This document shows positions 8,505 through 17,225 of a DNA stretch of 64,000 bases, one piece after another. A model generated the notes under the pieces. It made no database searches. It had not been told where the DNA came from and worked only from the letters and a program-made list of their open reading frames with translations. Both the position numbers and the translations under genes were made by a program. Source of the stretch: GWE2-42-39 sp942493345. Lineage in GTDB: Bacteria; Bacteroidota; Bacteroidia; Bacteroidales; Prolixibacteraceae. The stretch is from the NCBI GenBank assembly GCA_942493345.1, contig OW818695.1, positions 3,410,001 to 3,474,000 on the forward strand. Reading direction: 5' to 3'. Numbering within the stretch: position 1 is the first letter of the stretch; each line of letters starts with the position of its first letter.

Positions 8505-9113
8505 ATGGCAAGATATAGAGGACCAAAATCAAAAATCGCCCGTAAATTTGGCGAACCAGTTTATGGACCGGATAAAGTACTGGAAAAGAAAAATTATCCA
8601 CCCGGATTTCATGGTTTAGCTGCACGCCGTCGTAAAAAATCTGAATACGGTGTCCAGCTGAAGGAAAAACAAAAAGCGAAATACACATACGGGATATTGG
8701 AAAGACAGTTTTTGAACATCTTCAAAAAAGCACATGCCGCTAAAGGTATTACTGGTGAAGTATTGTTGCAAATGCTCGAATCCCGTCTCGATAATGTAGT
8801 TTTCCGTTTAGGATTAGCTGCTTCCCGTGCCGGAGCCCGTCAGTTAGTATCGCACAAACACATTACTGTAAACGGTGATGTTGTTAATATACCATCGTAC
8901 CAGTTACATCCTGGAGATGTTGTTGGCGTTCGTGAAAAATCAAAATCATTGGAAGTTATTACCAATTCTTTGACATCACACCGATACAACAAATACGCAT
9001 GGTTAGAATGGAATGGAAGCGAAATGGGCGGTAAATTTTTGAACCGTCCGGAACGTAACGAAATTCCGGAAAACATCAAAGAACAACTGATCGTAGAGTT
9101 GTATTCTAAATAA
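8505..9113 (+). CDS. rpsD: 30S ribosomal protein S4, zinc-free form
   Basis: S4 initiates assembly of the small-subunit body. The 202-residue protein begins MARYRGPKSKIARKFGEPVY; the N-terminal region has no cysteine cluster. The S4 RNA-binding domain (RLDNVVFRLGLAASRAGARQ, then VSHKHITVNG) is present. It lies between rpsK and rpoA. Confidence 0.98.
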   Translation: MARYRGPKSKIARKFGEPVYGPDKVLEKKNYPPGFHGLAARRRKKSEYGVQLKEKQKAKYTYGILERQFLNIFKKAHAAKGITGEVLLQMLESRLDNVVFRLGLAASRAGARQLVSHKHITVNGDVVNIPSYQLHPGDVVGVREKSKSLEVITNSLTSHRYNKYAWLEWNGSEMGGKFLNRPERNEIPENIKEQLIVELYSK

Positions 9114-9132
9114 TAAATTACTCAGTATTATT

Positions 9133-10125
9133 ATGGCAATATTAGCGTTTCAAAAGCCCGACAAAGTTATAATGGTCGAATCGGATGATAAATTCGGGAA
9201 ATTCGAATTTCGCCCATTGGAACCAGGATATGGAATTACCATTGGTAATGCCTTACGTAGGATTCTTTTATCCTCTTTGGAAGGTTATGCAATAACCACT
9301 GTTAAAATTGAAGGTGTTGACCACGAATTTGCTACGATTAAAGGAGTGATGGAAGATGTTACTGAAATCATCCTGAACCTGAAGCAAATCCGCTTAAAAA
9401 GGGAAGTCGAAGATTTTGACAGTGAAAAAGTGTCAATTTCTATTTCCGGGCAGGAAGAATTTACTGCCGGTGATATCAACAAATTCATGACCGGTTTCCG
9501 TGTGCTGAACCCGGAATTAATTATTTGCCGCATGGAACCAGACGTAAAATTTCAGATGGAAATTACCATCGGCAAAGGTCGTGGTTATGTGCCCAGCGCT
9601 GAAAATAAGCCGGTAGATGCTGAGTTCGGTATCATCCCGATTGACTCGATTTACACACCTATTAAGAACGTTAAATACGCGGTTGAAAACTATCGTGTAG
9701 AACAGAAAACTGACTACGAAAAGCTGGTTTTCGAAATCAAAACTGATGGCTCAATTCACCCGAAAGATGCTTTGAAAGAAGCTGCAAAAATCCTGATTTA
9801 TCACTTCATGCTATTTTCTGATGAAAAAATTACTTTGGACTCAGACGAAAAATTTGCCAATGAAGAATTTGATGAAGAAGTATTGCACATGCGCCAGCTT
9901 CTGAAAACCAAACTGGTTGACATGGATCTGTCGGTGCGTGCACTTAACTGTCTGAAAGCTGCCGATGTGGAAACTTTAGGCGATCTTGTTACATACAACC
10001 GTAACGACCTGCTTAAATTCAGAAACTTTGGTAAAAAGTCGCTGACTGAGCTCGATGACTTGCTGGGTAGCATGAGCCTGACTTTCGGAATGGACATAAG
10101 TAAGTATAAACTTGACAAGGATTAA
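9133..10125 (+). CDS. rpoA: DNA-directed RNA polymerase subunit alpha
   Basis: Alpha dimers nucleate RNA polymerase assembly and contact activators. The 330-residue protein has the N-terminal dimerisation domain (FRPLEPGYGITIGNALRR, LSSLEGYAIT). A linker follows, then the C-terminal domain with the helix-hairpin-helix (DLSVRALNCLKAADVETLGD and LKFRNFGKKSLTELDDLL). It is followed after six bases by rplQ, closing the alpha operon. Confidence 0.98.
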   Translation: MAILAFQKPDKVIMVESDDKFGKFEFRPLEPGYGITIGNALRRILLSSLEGYAITTVKIEGVDHEFATIKGVMEDVTEIILNLKQIRLKREVEDFDSEKVSISISGQEEFTAGDINKFMTGFRVLNPELIICRMEPDVKFQMEITIGKGRGYVPSAENKPVDAEFGIIPIDSIYTPIKNVKYAVENYRVEQKTDYEKLVFEIKTDGSIHPKDALKEAAKILIYHFMLFSDEKITLDSDEKFANEEFDEEVLHMRQLLKTKLVDMDLSVRALNCLKAADVETLGDLVTYNRNDLLKFRNFGKKSLTELDDLLGSMSLTFGMDISKYKLDKD

Positions 10126-10131
10126 GGACAA

Positions 10132-10689
10132 ATGAGACATAATAAGAAAATCAACCATCTGGGAAGAAAAAGTGCTCATCGGAAAGCTTTGTTGTCGAAC
10201 ATGGCTAATTCATTGATTTTTCATAAAAGAATTGCCACAACATTGGCTAAAGCCAAGGCACTAAAATTATATGTTGAGCCGCTGATCACAAAAGCAAAAG
10301 ACGATTCAACCAACTCGCGCAGGGTTGTTTTCAGCTATCTGAAAAGCAAAACTGCAGTTGCAATGTTGTTCAGGGATGTCGCTGAAAAAGTAGGCGATCG
10401 TCCGGGCGGGTACACACGTATTCTGAAAACCGGTAACCGTTTGGGCGATGATGCCGAAATGTGTATTATCGAGTTAGTCGACTTCAACGAAAACATGCTG
10501 GCTGCGAAAGAAGACAAAGCAAAAGCAAAACGTTCGCGTCGTGGTGGCAAGAAAAAAGAAGAAGAAGTTCCGGCTGTTGCAAAAACAACGAAAAAAGCTG
10601 CTCCTGTAGTGGAAGATGCTGTAATTGTTGAAGAAGTAGCTGAAGATAAAGTTGAAGAAACTTTAGACGAAGAGAAAAAAGAAGAATAG
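10132..10689 (+). CDS. rplQ: 50S ribosomal protein L17 with long charged tail
   Basis: L17 surrounds the exit tunnel on the solvent side. The conserved core of about 120 residues begins MRHNKKINHLGRKSAHRKAL and includes GGYTRILKTGNRLGDDAEM. It is followed by about 60 residues rich in Lys, Glu, Ala and Val (RSRRGGKKKEEEVPA and onward), giving 185 residues against about 120-130 in many bacteria. Such low-complexity tails are known on Bacteroidetes L17. It is the last gene of the cluster. Confidence 0.97.
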   Translation: MRHNKKINHLGRKSAHRKALLSNMANSLIFHKRIATTLAKAKALKLYVEPLITKAKDDSTNSRRVVFSYLKSKTAVAMLFRDVAEKVGDRPGGYTRILKTGNRLGDDAEMCIIELVDFNENMLAAKEDKAKAKRSRRGGKKKEEEVPAVAKTTKKAAPVVEDAVIVEEVAEDKVEETLDEEKKEE

Positions 10690-10713
10690 TACCTTAAGGG
10701 TATCAGAAAATAG

Positions 10714-10741
10714 AAAAGGCTAACCGATTGGTTAGCCTTTT
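10714..10741 (+). terminator. Intrinsic terminator of the ribosomal cluster
   Basis: A perfect 12-bp stem, AAAAGGCTAACC / GGTTAGCCTTTT, with loop GATT lies 25 bases after the rplQ stop. The A run on one side and T run on the other allow it to work in both directions, also for the converging receiver gene at 10763-11128. Confidence 0.85.
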
Positions 10742-10762
10742 CTATTGAGAATATTTTAGGGA

Positions 10763-11128
10763 TTATTGTTTGAGGTAGTGGCGGACCTTGGCAAGCAGGA
10801 TTTTCGTGTCAATTGGTTTTATCAGGTAGTCGTCGGCTCCAATCGACATGCAGTTGACCCTGTCTTTTTCTATGTCGCTGGTCGTAACAAAAATAATTGG
10901 GATTCGGTTGTTGCCTTCTTTTTCCATGAGTCGGATTTCTTCAGTAGCCTGGGCGCCGTTCATTACGGGCATAGCCAAATCCATTAAAATCAAATCAATA
11001 GGTTTTGATTTGATCAAAGAAATGACTTCGGCCCCGTTATTCGCCATTTCAATATCGTAAAACCGTTTTAACGTGTAGTAAACCAGTTTTTGATTGATTG
11101 GATTATCGTCTGCTACAAGTATTCTCAT
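10763..11128 (-). CDS. Stand-alone CheY-like receiver protein
   Basis: A 121-residue single-domain response regulator. The acidic pocket is D7/D8, the phospho-acceptor D50 (LILMDLAMPVMNG), the switch residue T82/T83 (IIFVTTSD) and the conserved lysine K104 (YLIKP). There is no output domain, so it must act through protein contacts, for example in a phosphorelay. It converges on the ribosomal cluster and is divergent from ettA. No kinase gene is adjacent. Starting at ATG 11128 gives the standard MRILVADDN N-terminus. Confidence 0.9.
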   Translation of the reverse strand: MRILVADDNPINQKLVYYTLKRFYDIEMANNGAEVISLIKSKPIDLILMDLAMPVMNGAQATEEIRLMEKEGNNRIPIIFVTTSDIEKDRVNCMSIGADDYLIKPIDTKILLAKVRHYLKQ

Positions 11129-11259
11129 TAAATTACTCTAATATATGATTTCAAAATTACGTAATCGGATTGGTAAAAAGCATTAAATTTGCTCACCGGA
11201 AAGCTGGGTTTGCTGGTTGATTCGGTGAATTTGATATGGATATAAAAAAATAAGAAATT

Positions 11260-12948
11260 ATGAGCGACGATAAGAAGATAATTTTTTCGATGTATAAGGT
11301 AAGTAAAACGTACCCACCACAAAAACAGGTGATCAAAGACATTTCTCTTTCCTTTTTTCTGGGAGCGAAAATCGGTATCATCGGATTAAATGGTTCTGGT
11401 AAGTCTACTTTGCTGAAAATCATTGCTGGTTTAGATAAATCGTTTCAGGGCGAGTTGGTGTTTTCGCCCGGTTATACGGTCGGTTACCTGGAGCAGGAAC
11501 CAATGCTTGATGAAAGTAAAACCGTAAAGGAAATAGTAGAAGAAGGTGTCCATGAAGTTGCTGATGTGCTGAAAGCCTACGAAGCTGTTAATCTGAAATT
11601 TGGTGAGCCTGAAGTTTTGGAAAACCCTGATTTGATGGACAAGCTCATTGATGAACAGGCCAGACTTCAGGAAAAAATCGACCAGTTCGATGCCTGGAAT
11701 CTCGATACGAGACTCGAAATTGCAATGGACGCATTACGCTGTCCTCCAGGAGAACAGAAAGTGGGAGAGTTGTCGGGTGGCGAAAAACGCCGGGTGGCGC
11801 TTTGCCGTTTGTTACTGAAAGAGCCCGATGTATTGTTGCTCGACGAGCCTACCAACCATCTGGATGCAGAGTCGATACAATGGCTCGAATTACACCTGCA
11901 ACAGTACAAAGGAACGGTCATTTGTATTACCCACGACCGTTATTTTCTCGATAATGTAGCTGGCTGGATCCTGGAACTCGACCGTGGCGAAGGCATCCCG
12001 TGGAAAGGAAATTATTCTTCATGGCTCGATCAGAAGACCAAACGAATGGCACAGGAGCAGAAGCAAGGCTCGAAACGCCAGAAAACACTGGAACGTGAGC
12101 TGGAATGGATACGTATGTCGCCGAAAGCCCGTCAGGCCAAGTCGAAAGCCCGTTTGAGTGCGTACGACAGATTGCTGAGCGAAGACGTAAAACAGAAAGA
12201 GGAAAAACTCGAATTGTATATCCCGAACGGTCCACGCTTGGGCGAAAAGGTAATTATTGCCAACGATGTGACCAAAGGATATGGTGACCGTTTATTATTC
12301 GACGATTTGAATTTCACCTTGCCACCGAACGGAATTGTGGGTGTGATTGGCCCCAATGGAGCCGGTAAAACCACTTTGTTCCGCCTGATTATGCAAATGG
12401 AGCAAGTCGACAAAGGAACTTTTGAAGTGGGCGAAACCGTGAAAATTTCGTACGTCGATCAAAGTCATAAGGATATTGATCCTGAGAAGTCGGTTTACGA
12501 TGTTATTTCCGGCGGAAACGAACTGATTGCAATGGGTGGCAAGCAAATGAATGCCCGTGCCTACATTTCCCGGTTCAATTTTTCAGGGGGCGATCAGGGA
12601 AAAAAATGTGGGGTGCTTTCCGGTGGTGAGCGCAACCGCCTGCATTTGGCAATGGCCCTGAAAGAAGAAGGCAACGTGCTGTTGCTTGACGAGCCGACCA
12701 ACGACATCGACGTAAATACGTTGCGTGCGCTGGAAGAAGGGTTGGAAGATTTTGCCGGATGCGCCGTTGTTATTTCGCACGACCGCTGGTTTCTCGACCG
12801 CATTGCCACGCATATTCTGGCATTCGAGGGCGATTCGCATATTCATTTCTTCGAAGGTTCGTATTCCGAATACGAAGAAAACAAAAAGAAACGCCTTGGC
12901 GATGTGGGGCCGCACCGCATCAAATACCGCAAACTGGTAAAAGGATAA
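11260..12948 (+). CDS. ettA: ABC-F energy-dependent translational throttle protein
   Basis: EttA binds the ribosomal E site and gates entry into elongation according to ATP/ADP level. The 562-residue protein has two ABC domains and no membrane segments. Walker A is GLNGSGKST at 42-50 and GPNGAGKTT near 364. The signatures are LSGGEKRRVALCRLL and LSGGERNRLHLAMAL. Walker B is LLLDEPTNHLD and LLLDEPTNDID. The inserted arm and the linker with RELEWIRMSPKARQAKSKAR, typical of EttA, are present. The last ~50 bases recur in decayed form downstream (13079-13127), which is unusual. Confidence 0.95.
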   Translation: MSDDKKIIFSMYKVSKTYPPQKQVIKDISLSFFLGAKIGIIGLNGSGKSTLLKIIAGLDKSFQGELVFSPGYTVGYLEQEPMLDESKTVKEIVEEGVHEVADVLKAYEAVNLKFGEPEVLENPDLMDKLIDEQARLQEKIDQFDAWNLDTRLEIAMDALRCPPGEQKVGELSGGEKRRVALCRLLLKEPDVLLLDEPTNHLDAESIQWLELHLQQYKGTVICITHDRYFLDNVAGWILELDRGEGIPWKGNYSSWLDQKTKRMAQEQKQGSKRQKTLERELEWIRMSPKARQAKSKARLSAYDRLLSEDVKQKEEKLELYIPNGPRLGEKVIIANDVTKGYGDRLLFDDLNFTLPPNGIVGVIGPNGAGKTTLFRLIMQMEQVDKGTFEVGETVKISYVDQSHKDIDPEKSVYDVISGGNELIAMGGKQMNARAYISRFNFSGGDQGKKCGVLSGGERNRLHLAMALKEEGNVLLLDEPTNDIDVNTLRALEEGLEDFAGCAVVISHDRWFLDRIATHILAFEGDSHIHFFEGSYSEYEENKKKRLGDVGPHRIKYRKLVKG

Positions 12949-12957
12949 TAACTTCTT

Positions 12958-12994
12958 ATTCATCAGATGACGTTGAGTCATCCGATGAATTTTC
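12958..12994 (+). terminator. Likely terminator of ettA
   Basis: An inverted repeat with one mismatch, ATTCATCAGATGAC / GTCATCCGATGAAT around GTTGA, begins about ten bases after the ettA stop and is followed by TTTTC. Confidence 0.6.
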
Positions 12995-13002
12995 TAGTCA
13001 AA

Positions 13003-13077
13003 AAATAGTATTTTATTGAGGGTTTCACTCGAAGTGAAGCCCTCAATATGTATTAGGCCTAAGTAAAATACTATTTG
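13003..13077. repeat. Nested palindromic element
   Basis: Two nested inverted repeats. The outer arms AAATAGTATTTTA (13003-13015) and TAAAATACTATTT (13064-13076) match perfectly over 13 bp. The inner arms TTGAGGGTTTCAC (13016-13028) and GTGAAGCCCTCAA (13034-13046) match over 13 bp with one wobble pair around TCGAA. The outer arm also holds a 14-mer found again at 18874. It could be a small palindromic mobile unit or an element end. I cannot name a family. Confidence 0.6.
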
Positions 13078-13078
13078 A

Positions 13079-13127
13079 GCGATGTGGGGTCGCACCGCAT
13101 CAAATACACAAACTGCTAAAAAGATAA
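13079..13127 (+). repeat. Decayed duplicate of the ettA 3' end
   Basis: Bases 13079-13127 repeat the last bases of ettA (12899-12948) with about 45 of 50 positions identical, including GATGTGGGGTCGCACCGCAT against GATGTGGGGCCGCACCGCAT. One base is lost, which would break the frame. The copy lies directly after the palindromic element. A displaced gene tail of this kind is what remains when an element inserts in a gene's 3' end and restores it; a local tandem duplication is the alternative. Confidence 0.75.
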
Positions 13128-13419
13128 TGTAAGAATTAATTAAAAACGATGTCCATTAAGCATGGCCATGTTTTACTGGCTTTTCCCGAAAAGTATGTGT
13201 CATTAAAAAATGTAGTGCGGAGCAAAATCGAGATTAAAGAGGTCTCTTGGCATGGTGGAAGGTTTGATTGTAGAAAATTTTACTGAAACTTTTATAACCT
13301 CAATTGCCTTTATTAAAAAAAATAGTAGTATGGTGAATTCTATTTTTATTTGTGTTATATGTTTATCATATATTGTTTTTTATTTTTGTAAAAATAATAA
13401 CTAAACCAAAATTCGGAAT
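13128..13419. other. AT-rich intergenic stretch with two unproven micro-ORFs
   Basis: No recognisable gene. Two short open frames exist on the plus strand: 13149-13286 (45 codons, start MSIKHGHVLLAFPEKY) and 13330-13404 (24 codons, hydrophobic, start MVNSIFICVICLSYIV). The first could be a relic of a larger protein. A TATTTTTG (13381-13388), matching the TAnnTTTG -7 box, lies 31 bases before the lipoprotein start and may be its promoter. Confidence 0.3.
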
Positions 13420-14304
13420 ATGAAAAGCAAAATGAAATTTTCAAGGTATTTTATATACCTCATTCTAGTTTTAATTGCCCCATCTTGCAAGGACTATTTT
13501 TTTAATGAATTTACTATTTCACCAACGGATGATAGTAATAGTTTCGTACAGTTATATAGTACGGAAGAAAACTTTTTAAAAGATAGTCCATTGGTTCTTG
13601 ATGCAACAGCAAATGTAGGTAACGAAGAAGTTCAAATTTTATGGGATGTGCATTATGCAACATGGTCAAGCACACAAAAAACTTTATTTATTGATGCCCG
13701 GACACCTGATGGTCGTTCAACATGGACTAGTCCTATAATGACTTTAAATTATGAATATGGTCAGAAATATGAGACACAAATAAAAGATAAAAACAACAAT
13801 TATGTTGACCACAAGCATCTTTATGCAGGTAACTTATCCATAACTTCCTCTCCGGTATATCTGCATCTTTGTCTGAATCAATGGAATGAAAACCCAATGA
13901 ATGAAACGCCAGGAAAAACATGGGTCATGAAATCCGTTGAAGATGTGAATGGAAATTCGCTGGCCAATGATCCCGACTGGACATACTATACCGATAACCT
14001 GATGAGATTCGAAAAAGTCTCTAAATTTATCTATGTCCCTGGTACAAAACGGTCTCAGATTGAACTGGATTTGTTCGGTACAGAAGCTGAGCATAAAACA
14101 CTAAAAGGAAGCTATATAATAACCACAAATAGTTCGGGCAAAGCAATAATTACACTTAGTTTTCCTGATTTTACAAGGGAAATGGAAGTGGTTGAGTCGA
14201 GTTGGACAAGCCTTACGCTAAAAGGGACATCGAACGGGAAAACCGGGATCATGAAATTAGAGCCTGATCCACAACACGACGATCACGATTATTTCGTCAA
14301 TTAA
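13420..14304 (+). CDS. Predicted lipoprotein with lipocalin-like C-terminal domain
   Basis: A 294-residue protein with a lipoprotein signal: basic start, hydrophobic stretch, then the lipobox IAPSC with Cys at residue 23, so it should be anchored in the outer membrane. An ATG at 13432 is a possible alternative start. Residues from about 165 (TWVMKSVEDVNGNSLANDPD) to 285 have the pattern of small Bacteroidetes lipocalin-like domains: a tryptophan near the start, then short beta strands such as GKAIITLSFPDF and SWTSLTLKGTSNGK. Function unknown. An outer-membrane protein gene follows after 65 bases and they may be one unit. Confidence 0.7.
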   Translation: MKSKMKFSRYFIYLILVLIAPSCKDYFFNEFTISPTDDSNSFVQLYSTEENFLKDSPLVLDATANVGNEEVQILWDVHYATWSSTQKTLFIDARTPDGRSTWTSPIMTLNYEYGQKYETQIKDKNNNYVDHKHLYAGNLSITSSPVYLHLCLNQWNENPMNETPGKTWVMKSVEDVNGNSLANDPDWTYYTDNLMRFEKVSKFIYVPGTKRSQIELDLFGTEAEHKTLKGSYIITTNSSGKAIITLSFPDFTREMEVVESSWTSLTLKGTSNGKTGIMKLEPDPQHDDHDYFVN

Positions 14305-14369
14305 TATGGATGTTCAAATAATGTAAACCCGATATTTATAAAATATATTTAATCAAAATTGAAAGAGTC

Positions 14370-15491
14370 ATGATCAACAAAATAAAATTAATACTGCCAA
14401 TTATATGCTTTTTCACTTTCAGCAATGTAAAAGCTCAGATTGATGTGAGTCAGCAATTAAATACGATCCCCTCAAATGTTGGCAACTATATCGATGGTTA
14501 CCTTCATGATCTGTCTACCTTGCAGGGCGTGACGTATCTCAACAGTGTACACACAACGGGGAAAGTACTCGGTAAATGGGAATTGAACCTGTCGGTTAAT
14601 ACAGGTGCGGCTGTAAGAGCTCCGTATTTCATCGATAACAATTTTGGCGAAAATTTTGAACTTCGGGGTGAAGTACCATCCTTGTTTGGAAATGGAAATG
14701 AAGGAGAATTGTTTTTTCACATTATTGATGATGCAACCGGGGCTGGTATTGTCGACCCATTTACGGGTGAAGATATTGGTTTTTCCATTCCATTGTTGCC
14801 TGGTTCCGATTTGGGAGTCGGGCTTTCTCCTGCTATAATGCCCGTATTTACCCTTGGTGTTGGCTTCGACACTGAAGTATCGGTAAGTGTTTTACCGGGG
14901 GCAATAAAAGCTGCAAGCAAAAGTTTTACAGGCGACTTCGAAATTGACAAGGATATGATGTATTCAATTGGGGTGCGTCATGACCTGTTTCACTGGGTGC
15001 CGAAGCTGGCAAAACATAATCTTCGGTTGACCGTTGGTGCAACATACAACCGGATGACTGTTGGTGCAACTGCAGGAAAGGGGCTTTTTGATGATTTTAC
15101 CAATATGGACAGCGATCTGTTATCGGCCACCAATAATCTAACTGGTATCGAATACGGGTTTAATAGTTTCGGTTTCGAAGCAATGTTGAGCAAAAAACTG
15201 GCATTTATCGATTTCTCACTGTTTGCTTCTACCAACCAGTCGAAATATTACATACAGTCGGAAGGAAATATTGTAGTACGGACAGCTTCTAACTTTTACG
15301 GTGACAATACCACTTATAACACAACTACTCTTGAAAATCTGGTTGATATTGATGGAACCACCAAACGTTTTCTATATGGCGCTGCCATCCAGTTAAATTT
15401 GGGGCGGTTCAATCTGGGCGTGAAATATGGTGTGGCCGATGAAGAATATCTGGCTGCTTCTCTTGGTTTTAAAATTTTGAAGAACAAATAA
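14370..15491 (+). CDS. Outer-membrane beta-barrel protein, DUF6588-like
   Basis: A 373-residue protein with a signal peptide (LPIICFFTFSNVKAQ, cleavage after residue 22 or so). A barrel-like body of alternating strands follows, ending FNLGVKYGVADEEYLAASLG. The early segment SNVGNYIDGYLHDLSTLQG and the SPAIMPVFTLGVGF region resemble what I remember of the DUF6588 family of Bacteroidetes; the family name is tentative. The substrate or role is unknown. It lies just after a lipoprotein gene and is closed by a strong terminator. Confidence 0.7.
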   Translation: MINKIKLILPIICFFTFSNVKAQIDVSQQLNTIPSNVGNYIDGYLHDLSTLQGVTYLNSVHTTGKVLGKWELNLSVNTGAAVRAPYFIDNNFGENFELRGEVPSLFGNGNEGELFFHIIDDATGAGIVDPFTGEDIGFSIPLLPGSDLGVGLSPAIMPVFTLGVGFDTEVSVSVLPGAIKAASKSFTGDFEIDKDMMYSIGVRHDLFHWVPKLAKHNLRLTVGATYNRMTVGATAGKGLFDDFTNMDSDLLSATNNLTGIEYGFNSFGFEAMLSKKLAFIDFSLFASTNQSKYYIQSEGNIVVRTASNFYGDNTTYNTTTLENLVDIDGTTKRFLYGAAIQLNLGRFNLGVKYGVADEEYLAASLGFKILKNK

Positions 15492-15542
15492 AGAAGAAAA
15501 TATTTTCGGGCGAAGGTCTGAACCTTTGGCCTGATCGAATTT

Positions 15543-15576
15543 AAAGTCCGGGGCAATAGCTTGCCCCGGACTTTTT
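15543..15576 (+). terminator. Intrinsic terminator after the outer-membrane protein gene
   Basis: A perfect 14-bp stem, AAAGTCCGGGGCAA / TTGCCCCGGACTTT, with loop TAGC and a T run lies about 50 bases after the stop codon. Confidence 0.85.
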
Positions 15577-15791
15577 CATTAGTAGGTATTTAGTGTTCCT
15601 TGTTTGTGCATAACTTTTTGTAAAGTGCTTTTGAATTCGGAAGTGAATGCCTTAAATTTGAGATGCACAGTTCATTGGAGAATTGTGAGTGGAAATAAAA
15701 AGAGGAGTAGATATGATGATATTACTAAGTTGGCTAAGTGTATTGAGCCAGATAGCTAGACAACGACATTAAAACAATAATAAAAAGTATC
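15577..15791. other. Intergenic stretch before the PIN gene, with one micro-ORF
   Basis: No recognisable gene. A 19-codon open frame, 15713-15772, starts MMILLSWLSVLSQIAR and is preceded by AGAGGAGTAG, which resembles a ribosome-binding site. It could be a leader peptide or chance. Base composition turns clearly AT-rich from here to about 17.9 kb. Confidence 0.25.
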
Positions 15792-17138
15792 ATGGACAAA
15801 TCCGTTAAAAAAGCAATTACTTATAGCCTTTTAGCACACATAAGAAACTCTGGGACTCTTTCAAAAGGCCCATTGGATATTTTTGTTCCAATTGCAAAAA
15901 AAGCCTTACACTTTATGAATTATAATAAGGGACAATATAAAGGCGAAAGCATAATGGAAATCCATGATATAATATGGGAGAACTATGTGATCGACATCCC
16001 AATTCCGACACTAAGAAGTATATTGACTATCATTTCAAATGAAATAAATAATCAAGAGGAAAGAGTATTCATTTTAAATAATGATAATAGTTTCTGGATA
16101 AAGGACTATCTTTTCGAAGATTATGATGAAAAAATTAATGAATACCAAAGCGAAGTTACAACCTTACAACATTTATTTGGAGAGTTTTGCAAAGCAAATG
16201 GTCTTGATACAACTGAAAATAATTGCATAATAAAGTTTATTGAAAAAAATAGATATTCAATTTCCAAATATTTGGCAAATTCCAAAGTTCAAAATGGTCA
16301 TGACTATATAATAGAGGCAAAATTCATTGAAAACTTCAAACATAACACAGCCGTTTTTAATTTGATTAAAAGGATTTATCTAGGCTCAATATTAACTTGC
16401 TACCTTGACTATCAGCCTACAGACGTGAAAATGGATGTAATCCTATTGCTGGATACAAATTTTATTATAAGCCTAATAGATCTAAATACTCCAGAATCAA
16501 CACATACTTGCAACAAATTACTTGAAGTTTGCAAAAATATTGGATACAGCTTTAGAGTATTAAATGACACTATTGACGAAATTAAAAGTCTTCTAAACCA
16601 TAAAGCAAATAATTTTGACAATGCGATCATTCTCAAATATGTAAACAAAGAAGATATTTACAACGCTTGTGAGAGAAAGAATTTAAGTAGAACTGACCTT
16701 GATAGAATTGCTGATAATATTGAAAATACTCTTAATGAGTATGGAATAAATATTATTCCATACGCTGAGAGTTTACGAAATAAAGCAAAATTCAGTCCCG
16801 AATATCGGATTTTAAAAAACTTTAGAAATACCGAAAAGGCAGCTCTCCACGATGCAGAGGCAATAATTTATGTCAAGGAGAAACGCACAAAAAGAATAAG
16901 AGATTTTGAAAAAGTAAATTGCTGGTTTGTGAATAATACCGTCACCCATGATTCAGAGAATGAAGGTATTAATCCTCTCTTAAATCCAGACAAATCAGAA
17001 TATCAACCTGAAATCATAAAAGTTGATGATTTATTGAATATTCTATGGTTAAGTAACCCTAATATAAATACGTCTGTTGCAAATGATGAAATGGTGGATA
17101 TTGGACTGACATCTTTAGTTGCATTCACATTGAACTAA
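15792..17138 (+). CDS. PIN-like nuclease-domain protein, cut by an in-frame stop
   Basis: A 448-residue protein. The N-terminal 200 residues are not recognised. From about 217 to 390 it has a PIN-like fold: LLLDTNFIISLID with D221, an acidic residue E263 in DTIDEIKSLL, D354 and E356 in LHDAEAIIYVKEKR, and a final strand CWFVNNTVT. PIN domains are Mg-dependent RNases. The frame stays open after the TAA at 17136-17138 into the next gene, whose product has a coiled coil and two membrane segments, so the two were probably one protein of about 706 residues. The gene is AT-rich compared with hisS and ettA, which suggests transfer. Role unproven; an abortive or defence-type RNase is one possibility. 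Confidence 0.7.
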   Translation: MDKSVKKAITYSLLAHIRNSGTLSKGPLDIFVPIAKKALHFMNYNKGQYKGESIMEIHDIIWENYVIDIPIPTLRSILTIISNEINNQEERVFILNNDNSFWIKDYLFEDYDEKINEYQSEVTTLQHLFGEFCKANGLDTTENNCIIKFIEKNRYSISKYLANSKVQNGHDYIIEAKFIENFKHNTAVFNLIKRIYLGSILTCYLDYQPTDVKMDVILLLDTNFIISLIDLNTPESTHTCNKLLEVCKNIGYSFRVLNDTIDEIKSLLNHKANNFDNAIILKYVNKEDIYNACERKNLSRTDLDRIADNIENTLNEYGINIIPYAESLRNKAKFSPEYRILKNFRNTEKAALHDAEAIIYVKEKRTKRIRDFEKVNCWFVNNTVTHDSENEGINPLLNPDKSEYQPEIIKVDDLLNILWLSNPNINTSVANDEMVDIGLTSLVAFTLN

Positions 17139-17225
17139 ACACTACCTAAAGCTAGAATTATAAAAGAGTTAGATGCTAATATCCAGAAATACAAAGATTC
17201 CACAGTAACTGACAGAGATGTTTTA

